Numbered from the stretch's first letter, positions 47,556-57,156 are shown. The stretch is 64,000 nt of DNA from Gemmatimonadaceae bacterium (GCA_019637355.1 JAHBVT010000001.1:372001-436000), one strand, 5' to 3'. Numbers and translations: made by a program. The notes: generated from the sequence alone by a model not told the origin.

Positions 47556-50500
47556 ATGAAGCGTTGGATCCTCCGGTTGACGTTTGCACTGGCCGCGATG
47601 GCCGCCGCTGCGTCTGCCACCATCGTCTCCGCGCAGGTGACCACGGGCCAGATCCGTGGCATCGTGACGGACGGCGAGAACCGCCCCCTCGAGGGCGCGC
47701 GCATCACCGCAGTGCACCTGCCCTCCGGCACCCAATACGTGGGTGCCACTCGGGCGGATGGACGCTTCAACATCCCCGGTATGCGCGTCGGCGGCCCCTA
47801 CAGCGTCGCGGCGACGATGATCGGCTTCGCACGCCAGAGCCGCGACGACATCGAGGTGGTCCTCGGTGCCTCGGCCGACCTGATCTTCAAGATGGACGCG
47901 GTGGCCACCCAGCTCAGCGCCGTGACCGTGACCTCGGAAGGTGGCGAGCTCAGCTCGACCCGCACCGGCGCGGCCACCAACGTGCGTCGCGAGGCACTGG
48001 AGCAGTTGCCGACGATCACGCGTCGCCTGGCGGACTTCACCCGCCTCACGCCGCAGGCCAGCGGCAACAACTTCGCCGGCCAGGACAACCGCCTCAACAA
48101 CATCACGGTTGACGGTGCGGCGTTCAATAACTCGTTCGGCCTCGGCGGCCAGCCGGGTGACCGCACGCAGGTCTCGCCGATCTCGCTCGACGCGATCGAG
48201 GCGGTGCAGGTGAACATCGCGCCCTACGACGTGCGCCAGGGCGGCTTCGTCGGCGCCGCGGTGAACACCGTCACCCGCTCCGGCACGAACGAGTTCTCGG
48301 GCTCGCTGTACTACAACGTGCGCGACCAGGACTATGTGGGCCGTACCGCCGGTCGTAGCACCTTCAACCCCGGCACCTTCAGCTTCGACCAGATCGGCTT
48401 CCGCCTCGGCGGCCCGATCATCAAGGACAAGCTCTTCTTCTTCGTCTCGTACGAGTCGGACGAGAACACCGCGCCGGGCAACACCTTCCTGCCGCGCGAG
48501 GCGGGCCAGACGGCCGCCGGCAACATCACGCGTGTGCTGCGATCCGACCTGCAGAACGTGCGCGACACGCTGATTACGCTCTTCGGCTACAACCCGGGCC
48601 AGTTCGAAGGCTATCCGGGCGCCACGCCGTCGGCGCGCCTCACCACGCGCATCGACTACGCGCTGAGCGACCGCAACAAGTTCTCCTTCCGTTACTCCTC
48701 GCTGGACTCCGAGACCGACGTGCTGGTCTCGACCTCCAGCTCCCTGGGCTTCGGCCGCACGCGCAACCAGGGGATGAGCTATACCGGTTCCAACTACACG
48801 ATTCTCGAGAACATCCGCTCGTACGCCGCGGAGTGGAACTCGCTGATCACGGACCGGATGAGCAACCAGATGATCTTCACGTACACCAAGCAGGACGAGT
48901 CGCGTGGAGCCATCAGCAACCTGTTCCCCTTCGTGGACATCCTCGACGGGGGGCAGACCTACATCTCGTTCGGTTCCGAGCCCTTCACGCCGAACAACGA
49001 GCTGCGCTACAGCACCTGGCAGCTGCAGAACAACTTCACGATCTACGGGAACCGCCACGACCTGACCTTCGGCCTCAACATCGAGGGCTATGAGTCGGAG
49101 AACGTGTTCTTCCCGGGCAAGCAGAGCGCGTATGTGTACAACTCGCTGCAAGACTTCTACGATGACGCTCGCGGATTCGTGGATGCGTGCGGAACGGGAG
49201 CTGCAGCCCAGACGTGCTCGGCCTACGCTGCATCGCCGGCCGGTGTCGGGCCGCGCCGCTTCCAGGTGCGCTACGCCAACATCGCCGGGATGGAGAAGCC
49301 GGTCCAGCCGCTGGAAGTCAACTTTATGGGCGCCTACGTGCAGGATGAGTACCGCGTCGGTCGCGGCCTCACCCTCACCGGCGGCCTGCGTGTGGACGTC
49401 GTGAGCTTCGGCAACACGGCGGAGGAGAACACACAGGTCAACTCGTATACGTTCCGGGACGAGAACGGCAACAACGTGCAGTACAGCACGGCCAAGCTGC
49501 CGGATGCCACGCCACTCTTCTCGCCGCGCCTCGGCTTCAACTGGGATATGCGCGGCAACGGCCGTTCCGTCGTGCGCGGCGGCAGCGGCATCTTCACCGG
49601 CCGCCCGGCCTACGTCTGGATCTCCAACCAGATCGGAAACAACGGCATCCTGACCGGCTTCATCCAAGCGGACGGTCCGGGCGGGTCCGAGCTGACCACT
49701 CGTCCGTTCCATCCGAACCCCGACCACTACAAGCCGGCTACGGTGACGGGTGCGCCGGCCGCGTCCTACGAACTGGCCCTCACCGACAAGAACTTCAAGT
49801 TCCCGCAGGTGTGGCGCTCCAATCTCGCGATGGACCATCGATTCGAGAACGGCTGGCTCACCACGGTCGAGTTCATCTGGGGCCGTGACGTGAACGGCAT
49901 CTATTACATCAACGCCAACCTGCCAGCGCCGGATGCTGCCTTCACGGGCCCGGGTGCCCGTCCGCGCTGGTTGTCAGACAAGTGCCCGGCCACGACGAAC
50001 GAGCGCGAAACGAACCGCATCAATTGCAACATTACCAGCGCAATCGTCCTCAAGAACCAGAACGTCGGCCAGACGTATAACGCCGCCATCTCCCTTGAGC
50101 GCGCGTACCGCAACGGCTTCTACACCAAGCTTGCCACGGCCTACGGCACCGCCACCAACACCGTGGACGCGGGATCCATCGCCTTCGGTTCGTGGAACAA
50201 CAACCAGCACACCGGCAACCCCAACCTCCCCGGCCTCGGTGACGGTGCCGGATATCAGGGCCGCCGCTCCTGGATCGTGAGCTCCTACACGCGGGATTGG
50301 TTCGGCTGGGGCAACACCACGATCTCGGCCTTCCTTGAGAACTTCCAGGTCGGCCAGACCAGCTACGTCTTCGGTGGAGACCTCAACGGTGACGGCGGCA
50401 CCTCGAACGACCTGATTTACGTGCCGCGCGACCAGTCGGAGATGAACTTCGCGCCGATCACCGGTGCGACGCCGTTCACGCCGGCTCAGCAGGCGGCGGC

Positions 50501-50951
50501 CTGGGATGCCTATATCGAACAGGACCCGCACCTCCGCACCCGTCGCGGCCAGTTCGCCCGCCGCGGTGGCCTCAAGCTGCCGCAGGTGACGCGGATGGAC
50601 CTCAGCGCCTCGCAGGACCTGAGCGCGCTGTTCGGCGGAAAGAAGAACTCGCTCCAGGTCCGTGTGGACATCCTGAACTTCACGAATATGCTCAACAGTG
50701 ACTGGGGTCTTGCCCAGTTTGCCGTGAACAACGCGCCACTGATTCCGCGTTCGTTCCAGACCACGGGAACGGTTGGCGGTGTGGCGTGCACGGTCGTCGC
50801 GCCCTGTAACGGACCGGCCGACGGTACCGGTGCCGCGATCTACACGATGCGCGTCATCAACGGCCAGTTGCAGAACCGCACCTTCCAGAAGTCGGCGAAC
50901 ACCAACGACGTCTGGCGTATGCAGCTCGGCCTCCGCTACACGTTCAACTAA
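47556..50951 (+). CDS. Large TonB-dependent-type outer-membrane receptor with N-terminal carboxypeptidase-regulatory domain
   Basis: 1131 residues. Signal peptide (about 1-26, ending IVSAQ), then a CarboxypepD_reg-like domain (about 31-108: GQIRGIVTDGENRPLEGARI). A plug region with LPTITRRLADFTRLTP and VNIAPYDVRQGGFVGAAVNT follows, then a long beta-barrel ending in YTFN, where the C-terminal aromatic-rich strand suits BAM insertion. Typical of the OmpA/Oar-like receptors abundant in Gemmatimonadota, Acidobacteriota and Myxococcota. The ligand cannot be predicted. It is followed by a strong terminator. Confidence 0.9.
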   Translation: MKRWILRLTFALAAMAAAASATIVSAQVTTGQIRGIVTDGENRPLEGARITAVHLPSGTQYVGATRADGRFNIPGMRVGGPYSVAATMIGFARQSRDDIEVVLGASADLIFKMDAVATQLSAVTVTSEGGELSSTRTGAATNVRREALEQLPTITRRLADFTRLTPQASGNNFAGQDNRLNNITVDGAAFNNSFGLGGQPGDRTQVSPISLDAIEAVQVNIAPYDVRQGGFVGAAVNTVTRSGTNEFSGSLYYNVRDQDYVGRTAGRSTFNPGTFSFDQIGFRLGGPIIKDKLFFFVSYESDENTAPGNTFLPREAGQTAAGNITRVLRSDLQNVRDTLITLFGYNPGQFEGYPGATPSARLTTRIDYALSDRNKFSFRYSSLDSETDVLVSTSSSLGFGRTRNQGMSYTGSNYTILENIRSYAAEWNSLITDRMSNQMIFTYTKQDESRGAISNLFPFVDILDGGQTYISFGSEPFTPNNELRYSTWQLQNNFTIYGNRHDLTFGLNIEGYESENVFFPGKQSAYVYNSLQDFYDDARGFVDACGTGAAAQTCSAYAASPAGVGPRRFQVRYANIAGMEKPVQPLEVNFMGAYVQDEYRVGRGLTLTGGLRVDVVSFGNTAEENTQVNSYTFRDENGNNVQYSTAKLPDATPLFSPRLGFNWDMRGNGRSVVRGGSGIFTGRPAYVWISNQIGNNGILTGFIQADGPGGSELTTRPFHPNPDHYKPATVTGAPAASYELALTDKNFKFPQVWRSNLAMDHRFENGWLTTVEFIWGRDVNGIYYINANLPAPDAAFTGPGARPRWLSDKCPATTNERETNRINCNITSAIVLKNQNVGQTYNAAISLERAYRNGFYTKLATAYGTATNTVDAGSIAFGSWNNNQHTGNPNLPGLGDGAGYQGRRSWIVSSYTRDWFGWGNTTISAFLENFQVGQTSYVFGGDLNGDGGTSNDLIYVPRDQSEMNFAPITGATPFTPAQQAAAWDAYIEQDPHLRTRRGQFARRGGLKLPQVTRMDLSASQDLSALFGGKKNSLQVRVDILNFTNMLNSDWGLAQFAVNNAPLIPRSFQTTGTVGGVACTVVAPCNGPADGTGAAIYTMRVINGQLQNRTFQKSANTNDVWRMQLGLRYTFN

Positions 50952-50970
50952 GCCCAGTTCCCGCTCGGCA

Positions 50971-51007
50971 GACCGCCCCGTCAACCGTCACGGTTGCCGG
51001 GGCGGTC
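50971..51007 (+). terminator. Intrinsic-terminator-like hairpin after the receptor gene
   Basis: GACCGCCCCG (50971-50980) and CGGGGCGGTC (50998-51007) enclose a second stem CAACCGT/ACGGTTG, so almost the whole 37 nt pairs. TCGTTT follows. Confidence 0.85.
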
Positions 51008-51020
51008 TCGTTTCCGGGGG

Positions 51021-51300
51021 GAGAGGGAACGGCAATTCACCACAGAGGGCACAGAGGGCACAGAGAACTGCGCCGGAGAGCGGTGCTGGCGGTGCGAGAA
51101 CGGCAACCGCGAATCAACGCAGAGGCGCAGAGGACGCAGAGCACTACAACTGCCACTGCAAAAGCTTTGGGGGTCCGCGCGGATGCATCCGCGCGGACCC
51201 CCAAGTACTCGCAGTTGCACTGCTCTGCGATCTCTGCGCCTCTGCGTTGAAGGCAGTTGCGGTTCTCTGTGCCCTCTGTGGTGAAAAGCCGTTCCCTCTC
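51021..51300. repeat. Nested palindromic element B, three concentric arm pairs
   Basis: Outer arms: GAGAGGGAACGGC (51021-51033) with GCCGTTCCCTCTC (51288-51300), then CACAGAGGG-type units at 51036-51068 versus 51261-51285 (the left side has one extra 9-bp unit). Middle arms 51114-51153 and 51211-51250 are 40 nt and match at 36 positions, made of CGCAGAGGN units. The core 51169-51202 is a perfect 34-nt palindrome starting GGGGGTCCGCGCGGAT, followed by AAGTACTCGC. It fills the gap between the receptor terminator and the mlaD stop. No gene lies in this gap of about 350 bp. Confidence 0.9.
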
Positions 51301-51304
51301 CCCC

Positions 51305-52189
51305 TCAGAAGATCGACAGCTTGATGTACTTCCGCGGATTCCGCTGGAAGTCCGCCGTCAACGAATCGAGCCGCGTCAGCAGCGCCCGCGTATCGCGGTA
51401 GAGCCCCGCATCGTTGAGCAGCAGGCCCGCCGAGCCCTCGCCGCCCTCGAGCTTCGCCAGCACGCCGTTGAGCTGCTCCGTCGTGGCCCGCAGGTCACCC
51501 GCCAAGCTCCCCATCGCCGTCGCGGCGCCGGCCAGCGCCTTCACGGTACTGTCGACGCTGGCGGAGTCCACCGCGCTCACCACGCGCCGCACCGCCGCCT
51601 GCGTGCGCGACAGCTCCTCGGACTGCACCGCCGCGATGGTCGTCAGCTGGGCCAAGAAGCGATTCGCGTTCTGCACCGTCGCCCGCAGCTCGCGCAGCCC
51701 GCCATCCTGCACCAGGTCCCGGTTGAGCGCCGCCGTCAGCGACTGCAGGTCGCTGCCGATGGAATCCACGCGCGCCAGCACGTCGCCGATCTGCACCGAC
51801 GGCGGGCCCGCCGGGATCGTGTCACCCTGCGAGAAGTCCTCCAGCGTCAGCGGTCCCTCGGGGTTCACGGTCACCATCATATCGCCGAACACGCCGTTGG
51901 GGACGATGCGCGCGATGGCGTTGCGCGGCACCTGGTAGCGCTTGTTGATGCGCATCGTGACGAGCAGCGTGCCCTCGCGCCGGAACGCCACGTCGGACAC
52001 ATACCCCACGGACACGCCCGAGAGCAGCACGGGCTGGCCGGGCCGTAGTCCGGCGCCCCACTCGAACACCGAGTACACCGGATAACCCGGCGCGATGCCG
52101 CCGCGGGCCAGCAACAGGGAGCCGAGCACCCCGAGCACCAACGCCAGGGTGGCCACGATTCCCACGAGGACTTCGTCGCGACGCTTCAT
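51305..52189 (-). CDS. mlaD: MCE-domain protein MlaD
   Basis: 294 residues. One N-terminal helix (about 8-28), an MCE domain (about 36-110: VYSVFEWGAGLRPGQPVLLS and SVGYVSDVAF), then long helices forming the C-terminal tunnel part. Substrate-binding subunit of ABC lipid transport between inner and outer membrane. Overlaps mlaE by one base (TAATG). The cognate ATPase MlaF is not in this cluster. Confidence 0.9.
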   Translation of the reverse strand: MKRRDEVLVGIVATLALVLGVLGSLLLARGGIAPGYPVYSVFEWGAGLRPGQPVLLSGVSVGYVSDVAFRREGTLLVTMRINKRYQVPRNAIARIVPNGVFGDMMVTVNPEGPLTLEDFSQGDTIPAGPPSVQIGDVLARVDSIGSDLQSLTAALNRDLVQDGGLRELRATVQNANRFLAQLTTIAAVQSEELSRTQAAVRRVVSAVDSASVDSTVKALAGAATAMGSLAGDLRATTEQLNGVLAKLEGGEGSAGLLLNDAGLYRDTRALLTRLDSLTADFQRNPRKYIKLSIF

Positions 52190-53019
52190 TAGGCCTGAAG
52201 ATACGGGGCGAGGAGGACGGCCGTGATGGCGTCCAGGATCAGGATGGCGATGGACGACACCACGACGGCCTTGGCCGTGCTCTGGCCGACGCCCTCGGCG
52301 CCGCCCCGCGTGGTGTAGCCCTCGTAGGTGCAGAGGAAGGCGATCGCAGCCCCGAAGAGCGTCGCCTTGATCAACGAGTACGTCACCTGGAACTGGTCGT
52401 AGCCCAGGCGCACCCCTTCCATAAACTGCGCGTACTTCACGTCGGTGATCGTCACCGCCGCCATCAGGCCGCTGAGCACGCCGAAGACGTCGGCGAACAC
52501 CGTCAGGATCGGCAGCATAATCACCGCCGCGATGATGCGTGGGATAATCAGGTAGGCCACCGGGTCGAAGGCCAGGGTCTCCAAGGCATCGATCTGCTCG
52601 GTGACCCGCATCGTCGCGATCTCGGCGGTCATCTTCGCGCCGACTCGTCCCGCGAGCACCAAGCCCGTGAGCAACGGCCCTGTCTCGAGGATCACGATCT
52701 GCCGCGAGCTGAGGCCCACGATGCTGAGCTGGATGCCCGGAAACAGCTGGTAGCGGATCTGGATCGTGATCACGCCGCCGATGAAGGCGGCCACCATAAT
52801 CGCCAGGGGCAGGGAATCCACGCCGATGGTGCGCATCTGGTGGAAGACCTCGCGGCTCCAGGTGCGGCCTTCCTTGAGCGCACGGCCCAATTCGCGGAAG
52901 AACAGCACCCGCGCCCCGATGCCCCCGAACAGCGCCATCGCGCTGCGCCCCATTCCCCGGAAGAACCGGAGACCGGTGCGCGGCACGATCGGGAAAGTCT
53001 CGGTGGGACGTCCAGCCAC
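52189..53019 (-). CDS. mlaE: Lipid-transport permease MlaE
   Basis: 276 residues. MlaE-family permease with LVLAGRVGAKMTAEIATMRV, TEQIDALETLAFDPVAYLI (the conserved coupling/elbow block) and five helices. GTG start at 53019, one base after the lptG stop. Works with an MlaF ATPase and MlaD to move phospholipids; the ATPase must be encoded elsewhere. Confidence 0.95.
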   Translation of the reverse strand: MAGRPTETFPIVPRTGLRFFRGMGRSAMALFGGIGARVLFFRELGRALKEGRTWSREVFHQMRTIGVDSLPLAIMVAAFIGGVITIQIRYQLFPGIQLSIVGLSSRQIVILETGPLLTGLVLAGRVGAKMTAEIATMRVTEQIDALETLAFDPVAYLIIPRIIAAVIMLPILTVFADVFGVLSGLMAAVTITDVKYAQFMEGVRLGYDQFQVTYSLIKATLFGAAIAFLCTYEGYTTRGGAEGVGQSTAKAVVVSSIAILILDAITAVLLAPYLQA

Positions 53020-53020
53020 G

Positions 53021-54115
53021 TTAGGTCCGGACCTTGATGAGGAGGAAGGTACCGATGCCGGTGAACAGGGCGCCCGGCATCCAGGCGGCCAGTTCGGGCT
53101 TCACGAGGCCTCCGGCGCCGATGGCCTGCGTCAGCTGGAGCAACACGAGGAAGATAACCGTCACCGCGAGCGAGATGGCCACGCCGTACGCGGTTCCGCC
53201 GCGCTGGGTGCTCGTGGCCAAGGGCGCGCCGATGAGCATAATGATCACGCAGGTGACCGGGATGGCGATCTTGAGCATCCGTTCCACGCGCAGCTTCTTC
53301 ACGTCGGCACCGGAGCGCTCCATCGCCGCGATGAACCGCCCGAGGTCCTGGAATCCCATCTCGGCCGGCGCCTTGGGGTTGGCCATCAGGTGCTGCGGCC
53401 GTTCCGTGAAGTAGCGGTCGCGCAGGGAGTCGAACTGGACGCTCATCGACGACAGCGAATCGGGCATCAGGTGCAGGTACCCGTTCTTGAGCGTCCAGCC
53501 CCTCCGGTCCGCCCAGTCCGCCGACTCGGCGGTGATCACGAAGCTCGGGAACTCGGGGCCGACGCCGCGTCGCTCGATCTCCACGCGTTGCGCCGTCGCC
53601 GAGCCGACGTTGGCGTAGCCGATCTTGTAGACGCGGCCCTCGTCGGCGGCGTAGGCGAAGTTGGAGCGCTCGTTCGCCAAGCGCACCGACTTCTCCTGCA
53701 GCAACTCCAGCCGGCGCGCGTTCAGCGGCGGGATCAGCTCCGAGAGCGTGAGGCCGAGCAGCGTCGCGACGACGGCGCCGAAGCCGATCGGTGCGATGAA
53801 CCGGTGGAAGCTGATGCCCGAGGCCTTGGCCGCGGTGATCTCGCTGTGCCGCGTGAATCCGCCCACCGTGAACACCGTCGCGAAGAGCACGGCCGCCGGC
53901 AGCACGAGGAACATCGTCTCCGGGATGCCGAAGAGGTACGCCAGCGCGATGTCGGCGGGCGGGAGCTCGCGCGAGAGATAATTGTCGAGCTTCTCCGAGA
54001 TGTCGATGATGATCACGAGCATCGGGAAGCCCAGCGCGGTGGCGGCGAGGACCTTCCAGAACTCGCTCAGCACGTAGCGGTCCAGCGGGTGGATCCAGCT
54101 GCGCCGGCGGCTCAC
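53021..54115 (-). CDS. lptG: LPS-export permease LptG
   Basis: 364 residues. YjgP/YjgQ family with helices grouped at both ends and a periplasmic beta-jelly-roll in between; PLDRYVLSEFWKVLAAT at the N-terminus is typical. GTG start at 54115 overlaps the lptF stop (GTGA). With LptF it forms the membrane core that extracts LPS, driven by LptB (not in the window). Presence implies an LPS-type outer membrane. Confidence 0.9.
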   Translation of the reverse strand: MSRRRSWIHPLDRYVLSEFWKVLAATALGFPMLVIIIDISEKLDNYLSRELPPADIALAYLFGIPETMFLVLPAAVLFATVFTVGGFTRHSEITAAKASGISFHRFIAPIGFGAVVATLLGLTLSELIPPLNARRLELLQEKSVRLANERSNFAYAADEGRVYKIGYANVGSATAQRVEIERRGVGPEFPSFVITAESADWADRRGWTLKNGYLHLMPDSLSSMSVQFDSLRDRYFTERPQHLMANPKAPAEMGFQDLGRFIAAMERSGADVKKLRVERMLKIAIPVTCVIIMLIGAPLATSTQRGGTAYGVAISLAVTVIFLVLLQLTQAIGAGGLVKPELAAWMPGALFTGIGTFLLIKVRT

Positions 54116-55584
54116 GTGGGGCTCCGGCGCCACTTGGCCTTCGCGGCGTCGACGAGCCGCCCCCACCACTCGCTGGTCTCGCTGCCGCGGTGCGTCGAGC
54201 CCTCGCTGCCCAGTCGCGCCGTCAGCACGATGCCGACCGCGCCGAGTACGGCGTTGGCGCCCCACATCGCGAAGGCGGGGTCGAGCAGCCCGCGGTCGGA
54301 GAGCGCCTCGCCGGCCAGCAGGCCCACGTAGTAGATCGCGAAGACCCCGAGGCTCACGCCCAGCGTGAGGCCGACGCCGCCGCGCGGGAAGCGCAGGGCG
54401 ATGGGGGCGCCGAGCAGCACGAAGACCACGCAGGCCGCGGCGATCGAGAACTTCTTCTCGATTTCCACGCGGTAGCGGTCCATCTGTGCCTTCACGCTGC
54501 GCATCTCGAAGCGGTAGCCCTCGAGGATGACGGCGTCATAGTCCGGGAGTGTCTGGGGCGTGACGCGCTGGGGTGCGGGCACAGGCTCCTGCGCCGCCTC
54601 GGCCGACTTCACGCTGGTCCACTCGCGCCACTTGGCCAGCGCCCCGCAGTAGTACGCAGCGAGGCGCCAGCGCTCACGCGGCGGCACGGCCAGCGTATCC
54701 GCCGGGTTCTCGGCCAGATGCACCTGCCGCCAGACGACCGTCCAGGAATTGCGCGTGGACTCGACGCGTTCCTGCAGCTCGCAGATGGTGTACTCGCGAT
54801 CGGAGCGGTAGGCCGCGTTCCTCGTGGTGCCGCGGTCGAGCCCGGCGGCGATGCCGCGCACGACGATGCGATCCTCGGTGAAGAAGCTGCGCTGCAGCCG
54901 CTGTGGGGCGTCGGCGGCGCTTTCCACCGACTGACCGTGATAGAGCGTCAGCACCAGGTCGGTGCCGCTGGCCGAGAAGGCCAGGCCGCCACTGTCGGCG
55001 CGGATCGTGCGTCGCGCGGCCGCGTCGCTGAGGTCGTAGATGGTGACGTCGCGCATCCGGTTGGTGCCCGGCTCGATGCGCGCCGCCCGCAGGTACAGCG
55101 AGCCGCGCACGACCTCGTTGATGACCTGCTCGCTGAGCGCCAGCGTCGGCTTCACCCGCGCGATGTCTCCCTGCAGGGTGGCCAGCCGATGGTTGGCGCG
55201 CGGCAGCACTTGGTCGTTGAACCAGACCATCAGCAGCGCCAGCCCGATGGACGCGATGATCACCGGCCGCACCAACAGTTGCATACTCACGCCGCTGGCC
55301 TTGAAGGCCGTGATCTCGTTCTCGGCGGCGAAGCGTGAGAAGGCGTGCAGCGTGGCCATCAGCACGGCCATCGGCAGGGTCATCGCCACCGTGAACGGGA
55401 GCGAGAGCACGAGGAACTCCACGATCACCGACCACGGCAAGCCCTTCCCGACGAGCTCGGGAAACTTCTTGGCGATGAAGTTGAGCAGGAGCAGCGAGGT
55501 CAACGCCGAGACGGCGAAGAGCAACGGCCCGAGGTGCTCGCGGAGGACGTAGCGGGAGGCGATCTTCACTTGCGTATATTCCAC
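54112..55584 (-). CDS. lptF: LPS-export permease LptF
   Basis: 490 residues, longer than the usual roughly 365 because of an extended periplasmic domain (about 250-390). Family features: KIASRYVLREHLGPLLFAVS, then VAMTLPMAVLMATLHAFSRF. GTG 55584 is the longest start. GTG 55569 (five codons later) is attractive because TAGCTA at 55590-55585 would then act as the -10 with a short leader. First gene of a four-gene coupled operon lptF-lptG-mlaE-mlaD. Confidence 0.88.
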   Translation of the reverse strand: MEYTQVKIASRYVLREHLGPLLFAVSALTSLLLLNFIAKKFPELVGKGLPWSVIVEFLVLSLPFTVAMTLPMAVLMATLHAFSRFAAENEITAFKASGVSMQLLVRPVIIASIGLALLMVWFNDQVLPRANHRLATLQGDIARVKPTLALSEQVINEVVRGSLYLRAARIEPGTNRMRDVTIYDLSDAAARRTIRADSGGLAFSASGTDLVLTLYHGQSVESAADAPQRLQRSFFTEDRIVVRGIAAGLDRGTTRNAAYRSDREYTICELQERVESTRNSWTVVWRQVHLAENPADTLAVPPRERWRLAAYYCGALAKWREWTSVKSAEAAQEPVPAPQRVTPQTLPDYDAVILEGYRFEMRSVKAQMDRYRVEIEKKFSIAAACVVFVLLGAPIALRFPRGGVGLTLGVSLGVFAIYYVGLLAGEALSDRGLLDPAFAMWGANAVLGAVGIVLTARLGSEGSTHRGSETSEWWGRLVDAAKAKWRRSPT

Positions 55585-55667
55585 TAGCTATTGATGGCCG
55601 GGCAAGGTGCGGCGGTGTATACCCCACAGCACCGTGTTCGCCGCGCCACCACTTCCGCCCCGTCCCG

Positions 55668-56615
55668 ATGTCCCGGCTCCTGCGCCCGTTCCGTTGCGCC
55701 CCCGCGATCGCCCTGCTGCTGCTCGCCTGCGGCGGCGGGGAGGCCGCCCAGTCCGACGCCCTCGTGACCGACCGAACCCCGCCCGAGTTCGATGGGGCCA
55801 AGGCGATGGCCTATGTGCGCGCCCAGATGGCCTTCGGGCCCCGGGTGCCCGGCACGGCGGCCCACCGCAACGCCGGCGACTGGCTGGTCAGCGAGCTGCG
55901 CGAGCGCGCCGACACCGTCCTCGTGCAGACCTGGACCCACGTGACCGCCGACGGCAAGCGCCTCCCGATGCGCAACGTGCTCGCGCGCTTCAATCCGGCG
56001 GCCAGCGACCGCGTGCTGTACCTCGCGCACTGGGATTCGCGTCCGACGGCCGAAAAGGCCACGAACCCGGCGGACCGCGGCGGCCCCACGCCCGGCGCCA
56101 ACGACGGTGCCTCGGGTGTCGCCGTGCTGCTCGGCGTAGCCGACGCGCTCAAGGCGCAGCCGGCGGGCATCGGCGTGGACCTGCTCTTCGTGGACGGCGA
56201 GGACTGGGGTGACTTCGATACCGATACCGACGTGCTGATCGGCTCGCGCCACTTCGTCGCGAACCTGCCGCGCAACTTCGCGCCGCGCTTCGGCGTGCTG
56301 TTCGATATGGTCGGCAAGCCGGACGCGCGCTTCCTCTACGAGTCGCACTCGATGCGCGCCGCCCCCGACGTCATCCAGCTGGTCTGGGGCGCGGCCCAGC
56401 GGCTCGGGCACGGAGCGTACTTCCCGACCCGCGAGTCGTTCCCGATCACCGACGACCACCTGCCGTTTATCGAGAAGGGCTTCAAGGTGATCGACGTGAT
56501 CGACATCGACTACGCCTACCACCACACGCCGGAGGACACCGAGGACAAGGTCTCCGAGCGGACGCTGCAGGTGGTCGGGGACGTCGCAATGGCGGTGTTG
56601 CGCGCGATGCGATGA
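55668..56615 (+). CDS. Lipoprotein M28-family peptidase/glutaminyl-cyclase-like enzyme
   Basis: 315 residues. Lipobox LLLAC places it on a membrane in the periplasm. Zinc-site motifs: LAHWDSRPTAEKA, PGANDGASGVAVLL, FVDGEDWGD and the late histidine in YAYHHTPEDT. The HWDSRP block is characteristic of glutaminyl-peptide-cyclotransferase-like M28 proteins, so N-terminal pyroglutamate formation or aminopeptidase activity are both possible. Divergent from lptF. Confidence 0.85.
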   Translation: MSRLLRPFRCAPAIALLLLACGGGEAAQSDALVTDRTPPEFDGAKAMAYVRAQMAFGPRVPGTAAHRNAGDWLVSELRERADTVLVQTWTHVTADGKRLPMRNVLARFNPAASDRVLYLAHWDSRPTAEKATNPADRGGPTPGANDGASGVAVLLGVADALKAQPAGIGVDLLFVDGEDWGDFDTDTDVLIGSRHFVANLPRNFAPRFGVLFDMVGKPDARFLYESHSMRAAPDVIQLVWGAAQRLGHGAYFPTRESFPITDDHLPFIEKGFKVIDVIDIDYAYHHTPEDTEDKVSERTLQVVGDVAMAVLRAMR

Positions 56616-56652
56616 TGGTGCGCGGTGGGCCTTGCCGCGCGATGCTACGGCC

Positions 56653-57156
56653 GTGCCCACCCCATCCGAGCGGCGCGCGCTCCTGTTCGTGGCTGCCGTA
56701 GCGGTCCTGGGCGTGGGGGTGCGCGGTGCACGCTCCCTGCGCCCCCCGGCCACGGCTGTGACGGGGCCCCAGGCAGCCCTGGCCGCCCAGCTCGCGGCGG
56801 TGGAGTCTGCGGTCACGGCAGGCGGCCGACCGAGGTCCACGACCCAGCGGAGTTCCGCCGGGGTGACCAAGGCGCCGGTCGCAGCGTCGGCGCACGCTGC
56901 ACCGGTCGCCCCTGTGGACGTAGACCGTGCCGACGCGGCCGAACTCGAGACTCTGCCAGGCATCGGGCCGGCGCTGGCGCGGCGCATCGTCGAAGACCGC
57001 GCCGAACACGGGAGCTTCGGGGGCTTGTCGGGTCTGCAGCAGGTACGAGGCATCGGGCCGGCCCTGGCCGCCAAATTGGCGCCGCGCGTCACATTCTCTG
57101 GTCCGCCTCGTCCTCCACGGGCGGCGGCCAGTGGACCGCGCAGTCTACATCCTTGA
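56653..57156 (+). CDS. ComEA-like helix-hairpin-helix protein
   Basis: 167 residues. One N-terminal helix (about 7-22) anchors a C-terminal tandem HhH domain: ADAAELETLPGIGPALARRI and LQQVRGIGPALAAKL, the DNA-backbone-binding motif of ComEA. GTG 56653 is chosen; a TTG 21 bases earlier is possible. Lying just upstream of pilB, pilT and pilC, it suggests a DNA-uptake function for this pilus, which is inference from context. Confidence 0.82.
   Translation: MPTPSERRALLFVAAVAVLGVGVRGARSLRPPATAVTGPQAALAAQLAAVESAVTAGGRPRSTTQRSSAGVTKAPVAASAHAAPVAPVDVDRADAAELETLPGIGPALARRIVEDRAEHGSFGGLSGLQQVRGIGPALAAKLAPRVTFSGPPRPPRAAASGPRSLHP

Noticed and set aside
47487-49838. A 783-codon frame antisense to the outer-membrane receptor
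   Set aside because: It shadows a well-defined signal peptide, regulatory domain and barrel on the plus strand.
51169-51202. Core hairpin of element B as a simple intrinsic terminator
   Set aside because: No T-run follows (AAGTACTCGC instead). A separate terminator for the receptor gene already lies at 50971-51007, and the hairpin sits within larger symmetric arms.
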